A stretch of 64,000 nucleotides of DNA from Aminicenans sp964648465 (GCA_964648465.1 CAZYMU010000003.1:49970-113969); one strand, 5' to 3'; shown: positions 36,667-44,488, counted from the first letter of the stretch. Notes: generated from the sequence alone by a model not told the origin. Made by a program: numbers and translations.

Positions 36667-36714
36667 TAAGAGTCACTCAGACATTTAAGATCCTAATCAA
36701 GTTTAGTATTAAAG

Positions 36715-36751
36715 CATATTTGAGGCGTGCTAATTAGTGTCTTCAAATATG
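36715..36751 (+). terminator. Hairpin downstream of the RRM gene
   Basis: CATATTTGA (36715-36723) and TCAAATATG (36743-36751) are perfect complements with a 19-base loop. No T-run follows; it may mark the 3' end of the RRM transcript. Confidence 0.4.
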
Positions 36752-36854
36752 TAAATGTCACTATTATTCCAATCAAAAGAAGGGAAAACTCTGTCTGATA
36801 AACACCTGATTTGTATTTGTGATCTAATCTAACCTGATTAAGGAGGGTTGATTT

Positions 36855-36884
36855 ATGATTAAGAATAGTGTGAGTTGCAAATGA
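36855..36884 (+). CDS. Nine-residue leader peptide overlapping the NYN gene
   Basis: The only strong Shine-Dalgarno here (AAGGAGGG, ending at 36847) serves ATG 36855, which opens the peptide MIKNSVSCK. Its TGA overlaps the ATG of the NYN gene (ATGA at 36881-36884), while that gene has no ribosome-binding site of its own. This suggests translational coupling through a leader peptide. Conservation in relatives would be needed to prove it. Confidence 0.5.
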   Translation: MIKNSVSCK

Positions 36885-37408
36885 CTAAAAAGAAAGCTCC
36901 CAATATTTATAAAGAACAGAGAATCGGAGTCTTTGTCGATGTGCAGAATATGTACTATTCTGCAAAATATTTATATAACACAAAGGTCAATTTTAAAGCG
37001 ATACTCAGAGAAGCAGTAAGGGATAGGAATCTTATACGAGCAATTGCCTACGTGATAAAAGCAGATGTGAAAGATGAAGTAAATTTTTTTGATGCACTTA
37101 AGAGTTTAGGCTATGAAGTCAAAGCAAAAGACATTCAAGTTTTTTACGGAGGGGCCAAAAAAGGTGATTGGGACATTGGAATAGCAATGGATGCGATTGA
37201 ACTTGCTCCAAAGCTTGATGCGATCGTTCTTGTTAGCGGAGATGGAGATTTTGTACCACTTGTCCAGCATCTGAGGCGTGCTATTGGCTGTTATGTCGAG
37301 GTTATTGCTTTCAAGAAATCAGGTTCCCAGAAACTGATTGAAGAAGCGGACAATTTCATCGATATAGACTCAAATCAGGAGAAGTTTTTATTTCCTAGTA
37401 GGAAATAA
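36881..37408 (+). CDS. NYN-domain (LabA/DUF88-type) RNase-like protein
   Basis: A 175-residue protein. IGVFVDVQNMYYSAK (residues ~15-29) carries the first acidic residue, DWDIGIAMDAIELAPKLDAIVLVSGDGDFVPLVQHLRRAIGCYVEV carries the others, giving the PIN-like acidic metal site of NYN domains. Members act as RNases or RNA-binding factors (LabA in cyanobacterial clock output, Vsr-like MNase folds). Start at ATG 36881 overlaps a short leader peptide; TTG 36875 is possible but lacks a ribosome-binding site. Located next to the RRM gene, so two RNA-related genes stand together. Confidence 0.88.
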   Translation: MTKKKAPNIYKEQRIGVFVDVQNMYYSAKYLYNTKVNFKAILREAVRDRNLIRAIAYVIKADVKDEVNFFDALKSLGYEVKAKDIQVFYGGAKKGDWDIGIAMDAIELAPKLDAIVLVSGDGDFVPLVQHLRRAIGCYVEVIAFKKSGSQKLIEEADNFIDIDSNQEKFLFPSRK

Positions 37409-37426
37409 GTATCATATAAATATAAA

Positions 37427-37447
37427 GGGGTCGTCCGGCCCGACCTC
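37427..37447. repeat. Two fused ends of the GGGGTCGGGCC element
   Basis: GGGGTCG directly followed by TCC and GGCCCGACCTC: both terminal inverted repeats of the element family with nothing between. It looks like a solo scar left by excision or internal deletion. It lies after the NYN stop. Confidence 0.5.
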
Positions 37448-37481
37448 AAAATTAACATTACCAAAATTATAAATACACTAT

Positions 37482-37766
37482 TTATTCAGGAATTTCATCT
37501 AGTGTTTCATATTTTGCCAGCAGGTCGTCCTCAGTAAGCAAAACATAATCTTCTTCTTCTAATTTCACCTCTGTACCACTAAATTCTTTATAAATTACCC
37601 GATCACCAACCACAACCTCGTCAGTTGAATCTTTTGCTATGGCGATGACCTCTGCTTCATGAAGCTTTTCTTTGACAGTATCAGGAATATATATACCGCT
37701 AGATCTTTTTTCTTTAGCTTCTAAACGTTTTACTAAAATACGTCCGTTGATTGGTCTGAAGTTCAT
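37482..37766 (-). CDS. groES: Co-chaperonin GroES (Cpn10)
   Basis: A 94-residue protein of normal length for GroES. It begins FRPINGRILVKRLEAKEKRSSGIYIPDT (typical mobile loop with GIYIP instead of the usual GGIVLP), followed by AEVIAIAKDSTDEVVVGDRVIYKEFSGTEVKLEEEDYVLLTEDDLLA. It forms the heptameric lid of the GroEL folding chamber. GroEL is not adjacent, unusual as groESL is generally an operon, so this may be a second GroES copy. It lies downstream of the thioredoxin-glutaredoxin gene with a 14-base gap and probably shares its transcript. Confidence 0.9.
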   Translation of the reverse strand: MNFRPINGRILVKRLEAKEKRSSGIYIPDTVKEKLHEAEVIAIAKDSTDEVVVGDRVIYKEFSGTEVKLEEEDYVLLTEDDLLAKYETLDEIPE

Positions 37767-37780
37767 CTTATCACCTCTTA

Positions 37781-38362
37781 TTAAGTTGAAATTAATTGAT
37801 CAATTTTTATTTTGTCAAAACCTACTATTAGATGTCCATTAATATCAATTTGAGGCACACCCATCTGTCCGCTGCGCCTGACTAAACTTTGGGCAGCATG
37901 TTGATCGCGGGATATGTCTATATCTCTGAAATTAATACCCTGACGTCGCAAGTATGCCTTTGCAGCCGCACAGTGAGGACAACCTGGCCCGCTATATACA
38001 ATCACTGTGTGAGAAACTGCATTTTTACCGGATTTATAATGTGAATAATGAACTCCAGCAAAAATACGAGCATAAAACTGAGCACTTTGAATACCTTCAA
38101 TCTTTCGAATCACTTTGCGTTTCTGAACTGCCACAACTGTGGGAACATTTTTAACTCCAAAGTCTTTGTGTATTCCTCTTACTTTTTCTACATCAATAAT
38201 AAAAACAGCGACTTCTTTATTTTCTTTGCTAAATTGTTCAAGTTCCGTAAGAGCACGTTTTGCAGAAGAAGAAAAATTAGCATAAAAATACAGCACCAAA
38301 AAGTCCTTATTTTTTTCTTGTGCTTGAACGAGCTGCTTGGGATTTTCTATCCATTCAATCAT
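37781..38362 (-). CDS. Thioredoxin-like/glutaredoxin fusion protein
   Basis: A 193-residue cytoplasmic protein of two redox folds. Residues 1-105 are thioredoxin-like (FLVLYFYAN, then VKNVPTVVAVQ cis-Pro), but Ser-Ser-Ser-Ala (31-34) stands where CxxC should be, so this part is redox-inactive. Residues 116-193 form a glutaredoxin with CPHC (Cys128, Cys131), MGVPQIDINGHLIVGFD as the glutathione/cis-Pro region. It should reduce disulfides or glutathionylated proteins. The gene lies just upstream of groES. A dead thioredoxin fold joined to a live one also occurs in the protein at 31141-32190. Confidence 0.85.
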   Translation of the reverse strand: MIEWIENPKQLVQAQEKNKDFLVLYFYANFSSSAKRALTELEQFSKENKEVAVFIIDVEKVRGIHKDFGVKNVPTVVAVQKRKVIRKIEGIQSAQFYARIFAGVHYSHYKSGKNAVSHTVIVYSGPGCPHCAAAKAYLRRQGINFRDIDISRDQHAAQSLVRRSGQMGVPQIDINGHLIVGFDKIKIDQLIST

Positions 38363-38421
38363 TGTGTCTACCTCTTCATAAGATTATATATTCTTTTTTG
38401 AAATATTCAATAAATTTTTTA

Positions 38422-38541
38422 TTATTTTAGTTGCTTTTTATTTAAAAAAACATCAGCTAATGCTTCTTCTATATTCTCTTTACTAAAAAATAGTTTCGCT
38501 CCTCTTTCTTGCAGTCTTGTTATTCCTTTTTTGCTATTCCC
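38422..38541 (-). pseudogene. Remnant of a NifX/NifB-type cofactor-binding domain
   Basis: Just after the methyltransferase stop, another frame reads GITRLQERGAKLFFSKENIEE and on to a TAA at 38424-38422. This is the C-terminal motif of dinitrogenase cofactor-biosynthesis (PF02579) domains. The methyltransferase C-terminus (RIAIPTNDGINIFPRMLGIA) matches the N-terminal motif of the same family. The two pieces meet at a run of six A; seven would join them in frame, and the ~50-residue middle of the domain is missing. Confidence 0.5.
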
Positions 38542-39275
38542 AACATTCTCGGAAAGATATTTATTCCGTCATTGGTTGGGATGGCAATTCTTACTCGATC
38601 TTCTTTATTACTATTGATTTTTTGGGCTTTCAGTAATCTCACATAATTCTTGAAGAAGAAAAACTCTTCAAAGTCAGCGAAATTGTTACTTTCCAGTATC
38701 TGCTTCCAATCTCTTCCGATAAAATCAAAAGCATATTTGCATTCAATTTTTTTAAAAATAAGGCGGTGCAATGGCGGCATCTCAGCCATGTTAAATTCGG
38801 CATAATCGAGCATGAAAAATGCAGCGCCGGGTTTTAAATGGGTATAAATGTTTTGAAGCACTATTTTGCGGACTCTATGCGGGAAGCCGTGGATCACAAA
38901 GCTAATAAAAATTTTATCAAATTGCTCTGATATATCAAATGGAAGGTCAATTCTTTGCCTGAGAAATTTAATATTCTGATGTTTAGCGCATTTTCTATTG
39001 AATTGCTTTTCCATAATCGACGATACATCTATGCCGGTTATTGCTCCATTATCACCCAGATATTTTGCCATAATGCAGGCATTACGCCCGCTGCCGCAAC
39101 CCAAATCGAGAATTTTATCTCCATGCTGAATATCCATTGCCTTAATTGCCCTATGAATAAAGCCGCGATAAAGCCCCAGAGAGGCAATATTCATAACCTT
39201 ATCATAATTTTTTGCCGTAAATGGCTCTAATTCAACACCCGAATCAGGATATATTTTGTCTGTTTTTGAGTTCAT
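38520..39275 (-). CDS. Class I SAM-dependent methyltransferase with truncated NifX-like tail
   Basis: A 251-residue protein. Residues ~45-165 are a UbiE-like methyltransferase: ILDLGCGSGRNACIMAKYL (motif I), GIDVS (ribose-binding Asp), FDKIFISFVIHGFPH and LKPGAAFFMLDYAEF. The last 25 residues (VRIAIPTNDGINIFPRMLG) are the start of a molybdenum-iron-cofactor-binding domain, cut by a frameshift at an A-run. The ATG overlaps the stop of the MFS gene (ATGA), so the two are coupled. The target is unknown; a link with a metal or cofactor is only suggested by the lost domain. Confidence 0.82.
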   Translation of the reverse strand: MNSKTDKIYPDSGVELEPFTAKNYDKVMNIASLGLYRGFIHRAIKAMDIQHGDKILDLGCGSGRNACIMAKYLGDNGAITGIDVSSIMEKQFNRKCAKHQNIKFLRQRIDLPFDISEQFDKIFISFVIHGFPHRVRKIVLQNIYTHLKPGAAFFMLDYAEFNMAEMPPLHRLIFKKIECKYAFDFIGRDWKQILESNNFADFEEFFFFKNYVRLLKAQKINSNKEDRVRIAIPTNDGINIFPRMLGIAKKE

Positions 39276-40492
39276 TTTTTACAATCAATTTTATAGATAA
39301 AATAGAATGACAAAAAGATTATAAGTATAAATAGTACAAAAAACATTGTAAATCCAAATTCAGTTATTATCCAGCCACCTATAAATGAAAATATGAAAGG
39401 GATGATGCTTCCTGCACCTGACAATCCAGTATATAATGCCCTGTTCTCATTATTAGTGATTTCCAATAATATTCCATTTATAGAAACATTATGAATCGTA
39501 AAAACGACTCCGCCAGCCAAAAAGATATAAGGGAAAAGCATAGATCCTGGAAGTATCAAAATAAACAGAGGAACCAGGATAGCAAGAATTGAAGTAATGT
39601 ACAACATGTATTGGTATTTAACTTTTTTGGAATAATAAAAGAGTACACTACCAGTTAGAACTCCGCCAATTACTTTTAGAATCAAAAAATTGCCAATGTC
39701 TTGGCTCCCCGCATAAAATATTTTCTTGGCATAAAAAATTAAGAAAGGCATCAGAACTATACTGATTCCCTGAGTATTAATCAAAAACAAATAATTTCTT
39801 AGCTTTATATTGGTACGGATTTCTTGATTAAAAATGTGTATGAATTTTACCAACCCGTCAATTTTGGAATTGGATACTGGAATTTCCTTGATTTTCCAGA
39901 ACCCAAAAGACGCAATTCCAAGCAGTACAGCAGCGATAAAAAATAATGTGGTATAATTTATAGGGTAGACGTATTTTGACAATACACCTTTGGCAAGGAA
40001 GGCTGACAGAAAAACTACAATACTTGAAATAACGTTTTTGATAGAAAAAAATGCTTTCCTTTTTTCCTGTAATACGGATTTTCCCAAAATATCAACATAA
40101 TTAATGTTTGCAAAAGCACCGCTAAACGAAAACAGCGAAATTAATATGAAAATAGACCAGATGATAAAACTATCCTGAATATGAGATGAAAAATAAAATA
40201 AAAGTGCCATACTGCCGAGAGCGAAAATACGAGCGTTGATTCCGCCCAGTAAATAACCTTTCTTTGAAGGTTGATTATTCAGGAACGGTGCAAAAAATAG
40301 TTGCGCAAATTTTCCTCCGCCCAGCATAATTGATGTTAATATTCCAAGATGCAGCGCACTGCCGCCCGCATCGACCATCATGGCCGGAATGATTGTGTCC
40401 ACATCCATAAAATTTATTGCCAATGCAAGAAACACAGCATGCCATAAAAAGGAATAATAATTGTTTTTTGATATCTGTTTGTTTAATTCCAC
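39272..40492 (-). CDS. MFS transporter
   Basis: A 406-residue protein with about 11-12 hydrophobic helices, a cytoplasmic loop between the two halves (~205-235, basic) and the signature-like stretch after helix 2 (LFFAPFLNNQPSKKGYLLGGINARIF). It resembles MFS permeases of the putative drug/solute type but has no diagnostic substrate motif. Very AT-rich and Phe/Ile-rich, unlike the earlier genes. It is followed with a four-base overlap by the methyltransferase gene; export of a methylated or modified small molecule is imaginable but unproven. Confidence 0.85.
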   Translation of the reverse strand: MELNKQISKNNYYSFLWHAVFLALAINFMDVDTIIPAMMVDAGGSALHLGILTSIMLGGGKFAQLFFAPFLNNQPSKKGYLLGGINARIFALGSMALLFYFSSHIQDSFIIWSIFILISLFSFSGAFANINYVDILGKSVLQEKRKAFFSIKNVISSIVVFLSAFLAKGVLSKYVYPINYTTLFFIAAVLLGIASFGFWKIKEIPVSNSKIDGLVKFIHIFNQEIRTNIKLRNYLFLINTQGISIVLMPFLIFYAKKIFYAGSQDIGNFLILKVIGGVLTGSVLFYYSKKVKYQYMLYITSILAILVPLFILILPGSMLFPYIFLAGGVVFTIHNVSINGILLEITNNENRALYTGLSGAGSIIPFIFSFIGGWIITEFGFTMFFVLFILIIFLSFYFIYKIDCKK

Positions 40493-40781
40493 TGTATAAA
40501 TCTATTTCGTATCATTGGTTGCTAATCGTAAAGCTATTTGTCAAATTTGTGATAAATTTTTATTTGCCGCTTCCATTTCGTTTGCTGCTTCTGATACAGT
40601 TTTGTAAATCGGTTCGTTAATATATAGTAATTTCCTTTTTTTGAACTTATTATTTTCTCTAAATTTAATCAAATTTTCTCTCTCTGAGTTACTTCATTCA
40701 CGATAATACCGGGAAAATATACATCCAGTCAATAGGAATTCCGCATGAAAGAGAAAATTTCATAGAATTAGCCTGTAAAAA

Positions 40782-41026
40782 GGGGGCTTGGTCATGCTAA
40801 CTTATAGATATCATGAAGGATAAGCACATAATAAGGGCTGATTTTTGGCCTTGTAATCTCCTTTTTGCCGTACAAATTAGCACTTTAAGAAAAGCTCTAA
40901 AAATAACATTGGATGATCTGCTTAAACGTACATTTTTGCCACCAAAACCATTGTTTTAAGGATGATTTTGAGAAGTTTTTTCAGTTTAACTGCTGAAAAT
41001 TCAAACACTTCGTGCGGCCCGACCCC
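40782..41026. mobile_element. Full-length miniature inverted-repeat element (~245 bp)
   Basis: The right end is GGCCCGACCCC (41016-41026); the left end is a diverged GGGGGCTTGGTCATGCTAAC, related to GGGGTCGGGCCATGCTAAC of other copies. The interior contains CACTTTAAGA, AAAATAACAT and CATTTTTGCCACCAAAACCATTG, which recur at 44489-44620 and 63824-64000. There is no open frame for a transposase, so it is non-autonomous. Confidence 0.7.
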
Positions 41027-41097
41027 AAGATTGACCAAGATGGCCGTAATGAATCGGAATCACTGACCACTTTGGGCAGTATTATGCATTCTTTTTG

Positions 41098-41130
41098 TTG
41101 ACAGAAATCAATAAACATATAATAATATGT
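41098..41130 (+). promoter_or_regulatory. vapBC promoter with operator
   Basis: TTGACA at 41098-41103 with AATAAT 17 bases downstream (41121-41126). Overlapping the -10, ACATAT (41115-41120) and ATATGT (41125-41130) form a perfect 6-4-6 palindrome, a probable site for VapB/VapBC autorepression. AGGAGGTG follows before ATG 41149. Confidence 0.55.
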
Positions 41131-41148
41131 ATGAGGAGGTGTATTAAG

Positions 41149-41343
41149 ATGCGCACAAATGTTGTTATTGATGACCATTTGATTGAAGAAGCATTAAAAA
41201 TATCAAAGATAAAAACGAAAAAAGAGTTAATTCATAAGGCACTGGAAGAATTCGTTAGGAATAGAAAGAGAAGGGATTTAAGAGAGATCAAAGGGCATGT
41301 TAAATTTGCTGATGATTATGATTATAAGAAGCTGAGGATATGA
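41149..41343 (+). CDS. vapB: VapB-type antitoxin
   Basis: A 64-residue protein starting at ATG 41149 (AGGAGGTG 8 bases upstream); the longer frame from 41095 runs over the promoter and is rejected. MRTNVVIDDHLIEEALKIS followed by KTKKELIHKALEEFV is the ribbon-helix-helix pattern of VapB/DUF2191 antitoxins, with the C-terminal part (HVKFADDYDYKKLRI) predicted to plug the toxin active site. It overlaps the toxin gene by four bases. Confidence 0.9.
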   Translation: MRTNVVIDDHLIEEALKISKIKTKKELIHKALEEFVRNRKRRDLREIKGHVKFADDYDYKKLRI

Positions 41344-41756
41344 TGATCTTGGTAGACACATCGATATTGATCGATTATTTTAAGGGTAATACAAATAAAG
41401 GGATTGAAAAGTTTCATTTTATTCAGGAAAAAGGGATTCCATTTGGGATTAATAGTCACATTTATCTAGAAGTTCTCCAGGGTAGTAAGACTGAAAAGGA
41501 TTTTAAAATCTTAAAAAAATACATGGATACTCAAATATTCTATGAGTTGAAAAATGGCCGGGAATCATATGCAAAGGCAGCAAAAATGTATTTGAAATTG
41601 CGGCAGAAAGGCATAATAGTAAAAAGTACAATAGACTGTCTTATTGCCAGGGTGGCTATTGAAAATGAACTCTTCTTGCTACACAATGATACAGATTTTA
41701 CCAGAATCAGTAAGCATTTCCCTCTGAAAATCTGGGGTATCCTAGAGGGATATTAA
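41340..41756 (+). CDS. vapC: VapC toxin, PIN-domain ribonuclease
   Basis: A 138-residue PIN protein. The acidic metal-binding residues are all visible: Asp in ILVDTSILIDYF (first), Glu in HIYLEVLQG, Asp in STIDCLIARVA and Asp in HNDTDFTRIS. Such toxins cleave tRNA or rRNA using magnesium and are blocked by VapB. The ATG overlaps the antitoxin stop; an ATG three bases later is equally possible. The pair sits between element copies, typical for a mobile toxin-antitoxin module. Confidence 0.93.
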   Translation: MMILVDTSILIDYFKGNTNKGIEKFHFIQEKGIPFGINSHIYLEVLQGSKTEKDFKILKKYMDTQIFYELKNGRESYAKAAKMYLKLRQKGIIVKSTIDCLIARVAIENELFLLHNDTDFTRISKHFPLKIWGILEGY

Positions 41757-41759
41757 AAA

Positions 41760-41850
41760 AAGAAAAAAGGATCGAGCAATGCTAAAAAAAGGAAAAAAAG
41801 AGATCGGGTCATGCTAACTTGTAAATATTACGAAAGATAGCCCAGATTTT
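41760..41850 (+). repeat. Tandem 5' ends of the GGGGTCGGGCC element
   Basis: Two successive diverged termini: AAAAAGGATCGAGCAATGCTAA and, about 37 bases on, AAAAAGAGATCGGGTCATGCTAAC followed by TTGTAAATATTACGAAAGATAGCCC. They lie right after the VapC stop. The rest of the element is missing. Confidence 0.5.
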
Positions 41851-41934
41851 CAGACATTTCATTAATTAGGTGAATTAAGAATCCAAAAAATAAAGTCACC
41901 TCTAGGATACGAGACTAAACATAAATATTCTACA

Positions 41935-42774
41935 ATGGGTGTTTCGATAAAATCTATCAGAAAAACTCTCAAAAAATCTAACATAAAAGACGAGCTTATC
42001 GAAATTCTTAAAAAGATCCCCTTAGAAGCCTGGCAACTCATCGTAAATAAAGAACCAGAGTGGCAACATTTAGAACCTCTCCGGAATAAATTTCCTCACG
42101 GTTCATTTTCTGTCTTTATGCTTGCCGTAGGCCTTAATGCCTATCAACTTAAAGGAAGAGCAGAGATAACTTACTGGCCTCAGCTCTATGAAGTTATGAA
42201 AAACTATGATTCAGAACCATTCGTTAAAGCTCTGTATGAACATTTGGTCGAATTTTATAAAACAGAAAGACTAAGTGCTGCAAAGATCAAACGGTTATCT
42301 CGATTTTTAAGCAGCCCTCTAGCCGAAAAATTATGGAACAAATTCCCTCAAGAGATTTCCTCTATGACTACTAATATTTGGTATGGCTTAGGAAATGTAA
42401 TGAAACAAGATTTGCACAAAAAGACGATTTGTTTTGCCATGAAGTGTTTGGGGATTTCTTTGATGATGATGAACGAATATGATTTTGATTTCCATGGCAT
42501 CCCAATTCCAGTGGACTCACGGATTACCAAGTTTACCAATAGCCTCGGTATTGACATCGGAGAAAAAACTTTACCCATCCAAAATTTTTGGAATAGCATT
42601 CTGTCATCATTGCGTCCAGCCCTTCCACAAATCAACATGATTCATCTTGACAGCATAATATGGCAAATAGCTCATCATGATACCGACGAGTTAATTTCCT
42701 ATTTTAATGATTTAGGCATTATTGATGTAGGCAAACGTTTATCACGCTTGTTACAAGACAATAACTCAGCTTAA
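41935..42774 (+). CDS. AGOG-type N-glycosylase/DNA lyase (8-oxoguanine repair)
   Basis: A 279-residue protein resembling archaeal GO glycosylase (AGOG, helix-hairpin-helix superfamily). HKKTICFAMKCLG (Lys162/163) and GIPIPVDSRITKFTNSLG (Asp194) correspond to the catalytic Lys140 and Asp172 of Pyrobaculum AGOG, with the same ~32-residue spacing. It removes 8-oxoguanine from DNA and nicks the backbone by beta-elimination. The family was described in archaea, so occurrence here, in a repeat-rich low-GC stretch, suggests acquisition by transfer. Nearby genes do not share this function. Confidence 0.82.
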   Translation: MGVSIKSIRKTLKKSNIKDELIEILKKIPLEAWQLIVNKEPEWQHLEPLRNKFPHGSFSVFMLAVGLNAYQLKGRAEITYWPQLYEVMKNYDSEPFVKALYEHLVEFYKTERLSAAKIKRLSRFLSSPLAEKLWNKFPQEISSMTTNIWYGLGNVMKQDLHKKTICFAMKCLGISLMMMNEYDFDFHGIPIPVDSRITKFTNSLGIDIGEKTLPIQNFWNSILSSLRPALPQINMIHLDSIIWQIAHHDTDELISYFNDLGIIDVGKRLSRLLQDNNSA

Positions 42775-42942
42775 AAACAGATTCCAAACCCTCCGATAAA
42801 TGAAACTCTTAAATTTCATTCCTAAAGATTTTGTACTTCTTTAAATAGTCGACAGCGAATAAACCTGAAGGGCTCCCAAAGTGTAAACCAAAGGGCCAAA
42901 GGAATTATAAATTACTTTCTATCGTTCATGAATGTATATATG

Positions 42943-43019
42943 ATTTTTTATAACTCAAGGTTGTAAAAACAGCCAATCATTGATTTTTAATAACTTAGAG
43001 TTATAAAATAAGTAAAATA
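42943..43019 (+). repeat. 40-bp palindromic tandem array, two units
   Basis: Two units of about 40 bases, each with a 15-base palindrome: ATAACTCAAGGTTGT (42950-42964) and ATAACTTAGAGTTAT (42990-43004). The shared frame of each unit is TTTTT-palindrome-AAAA(A/T)-AGCCAAT-like-ATTGA. The same unit occurs four times at 49211-49360. The -35 box of the next promoter lies at the ATTGA position of the unit. Confidence 0.75.
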
Positions 43020-43048
43020 TTGACTTGCTACTAATGGTAAAATAAAGT
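43020..43048 (+). promoter_or_regulatory. Promoter downstream of the palindrome array
   Basis: TTGACT (43020-43025) and TAAAGT (43043-43048), 17-base spacer, starting 15 bases after the last palindrome. Expected leader to ATG 43177 is about 120 bases. Confidence 0.5.
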
Positions 43049-43176
43049 ATTCAAGAATGACAAAGAAAACGCTCGGTTTTTTGAGGGGAAAAGAAGATTT
43101 AGGACTATTGAAGCTTGTATTTGATTAAAGTCACGGATGTAAGTCTGTGGTTATTTACTTATTAACGGAGGTAAAA

Positions 43177-43905
43177 ATGAATATAAGACCACTTGCAATT
43201 TGTACTGAATCTCCTGTTGATCAGGGATTTATGACATATCTGACAGGCTACGGTACAGAAATTACTCTAGGTATTTATATGTGGTTAATCGATGGTGTAA
43301 GTAATGGCAGGCATATTTTGGTTGATACTGGTGCTTCAGGCGAGTTCATCAGAAGCACTGGTTTTCCTGGCAAAGATTTTCAATCTCAAGAGAAAGCATT
43401 AGAAGAAGTTGGTTTAACAGTGAACGATATAGATATTGTTATTTTGACTCATCTTCATACTGATCATGCGGCCGATATTTCAAAATACAAAAATGCTGTT
43501 TTTTATATTCAGAAAGATGAATTGGAATATGCTAAAAATCCTCACCCGACACATAAAGGCTGGTTTGTTATTCCCCCTAAAGAAACAAAACTAATGCTTG
43601 TAGAGGGAGACCAAGAGATTATTTCGGGTGTTAAGGTCCTCAAAACTCCAGGACACACACCTGGTGGTCAAAGTGTTTTAATTGACACGGAAAAGGGAAA
43701 TGTTTGTATTAGTGGATTGTGCACAATAGAAGAAAATTATTATCCTCCTAAACGGTTAAAAGAGATGGGAATCCAAGCAATTGCTCCTGGTATTCACATT
43801 GATGCTCTTCAGGCATATGATTCTGTTCGGAAAATACAGGAAATTGCAGATATAATCATAGCTCCTCATGATAAAAAATACATGGATCTTGAAATTATTC
43901 CATGA
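43177..43905 (+). CDS. Metallo-beta-lactamase-fold hydrolase (AHL-lactonase-like)
   Basis: A 242-residue protein. THLHTDH (His92, His94, Asp96, His97) and TPGHTPG supply the zinc ligands, and APHDKK the last His. The bridging Asp expected after the GHTPG strand is replaced: the text reads CISGLC, so the second metal may be bound differently or a Cys may substitute. I chose ATG 43177 behind ACGGAGGT; the longer frame from 43147 overlaps no better signal. It probably hydrolyses a lactone or thioester; the substrate is unknown. Regulated perhaps by the upstream palindrome array. Confidence 0.82.
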   Translation: MNIRPLAICTESPVDQGFMTYLTGYGTEITLGIYMWLIDGVSNGRHILVDTGASGEFIRSTGFPGKDFQSQEKALEEVGLTVNDIDIVILTHLHTDHAADISKYKNAVFYIQKDELEYAKNPHPTHKGWFVIPPKETKLMLVEGDQEIISGVKVLKTPGHTPGGQSVLIDTEKGNVCISGLCTIEENYYPPKRLKEMGIQAIAPGIHIDALQAYDSVRKIQEIADIIIAPHDKKYMDLEIIP

Positions 43906-43999
43906 TAAACATGTTTCCATTTACTTTGCTATTCTTAAGACGTCATAATGTTTTACAATATCCTATAGACATTAGTGCTTATGAATAAAGGAGAAACAA

Positions 44000-44398
44000 A
44001 TGGATTCTAAAGAAAAAATAGTGTCGGTAAGGGCTGACCTTGAAAAAAATCGTCTTTATACGACTGTAAGAGGATTTCTCACTAAGGAAGATATATTATC
44101 GCTTCCTGATGAACTTGAAAGTGAGGCGAAGAAGCTAAAGCCTGGATACATAGCCATCTCGGATATCAGGGGATACAAGCCGGCTACGGAAGATATGCAG
44201 AATATTATGAGTAAAAATATGGAAGCAGCCCTAAGGACTGGAATGGGTGCTACAATTAGAGTAGTTGATGAATTAAATATATCACAGAGCGAATTACAAG
44301 AATTGTCTTCTTCAAAGCATGGGTATAAGGCTGTTATTTGCAAATCAGTTGCAGAGGCGGAAACAGAGGCTGAAAAGCAAGAAAAGAAGAACAAATAG
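44000..44398 (+). CDS. STAS/SpoIIAA-like hypothetical protein
   Basis: A 132-residue acidic protein with an alternating beta-alpha pattern: VSVRADLEKNRLYTTVRGFLT, then KKLKPGYIAISDIRGYKPAT and ATIRVVDE, resembling the SpoIIAA-like/STAS fold with its conserved D(I/V)R after a strand. A Glu/Lys-rich helix ends the chain. GGAGAAAC precedes the ATG. The stop TAG is part of a dispersed repeat that starts here. The function is not known; STAS domains often take part in anion transport or partner switching. Confidence 0.6.
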   Translation: MDSKEKIVSVRADLEKNRLYTTVRGFLTKEDILSLPDELESEAKKLKPGYIAISDIRGYKPATEDMQNIMSKNMEAALRTGMGATIRVVDELNISQSELQELSSSKHGYKAVICKSVAEAETEAEKQEKKNK

Positions 44399-44481
44399 TG
44401 ACACATCCCATTTTTTATGTTCTATGCTTTATGCTTTTGTGGCCTTCCCTTCGGCCTTTTAAATAGGATATGTCCCTATTT
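44398..44481. repeat. TGTGTCCC-type dispersed repeat, with inverted ends
   Basis: GTGACACATCCCATTT (44398-44413) and AAATAGGATATGTCCCTATTT (44461-44481) are inverted versions of the same motif and enclose ~47 bases with a GC hairpin (AAGGCC...GGCCTT). The motif recurs at 51707-51727, 57027-57047 and 61343-61363. Confidence 0.65.
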
Positions 44482-44488
44482 AAAAAAA

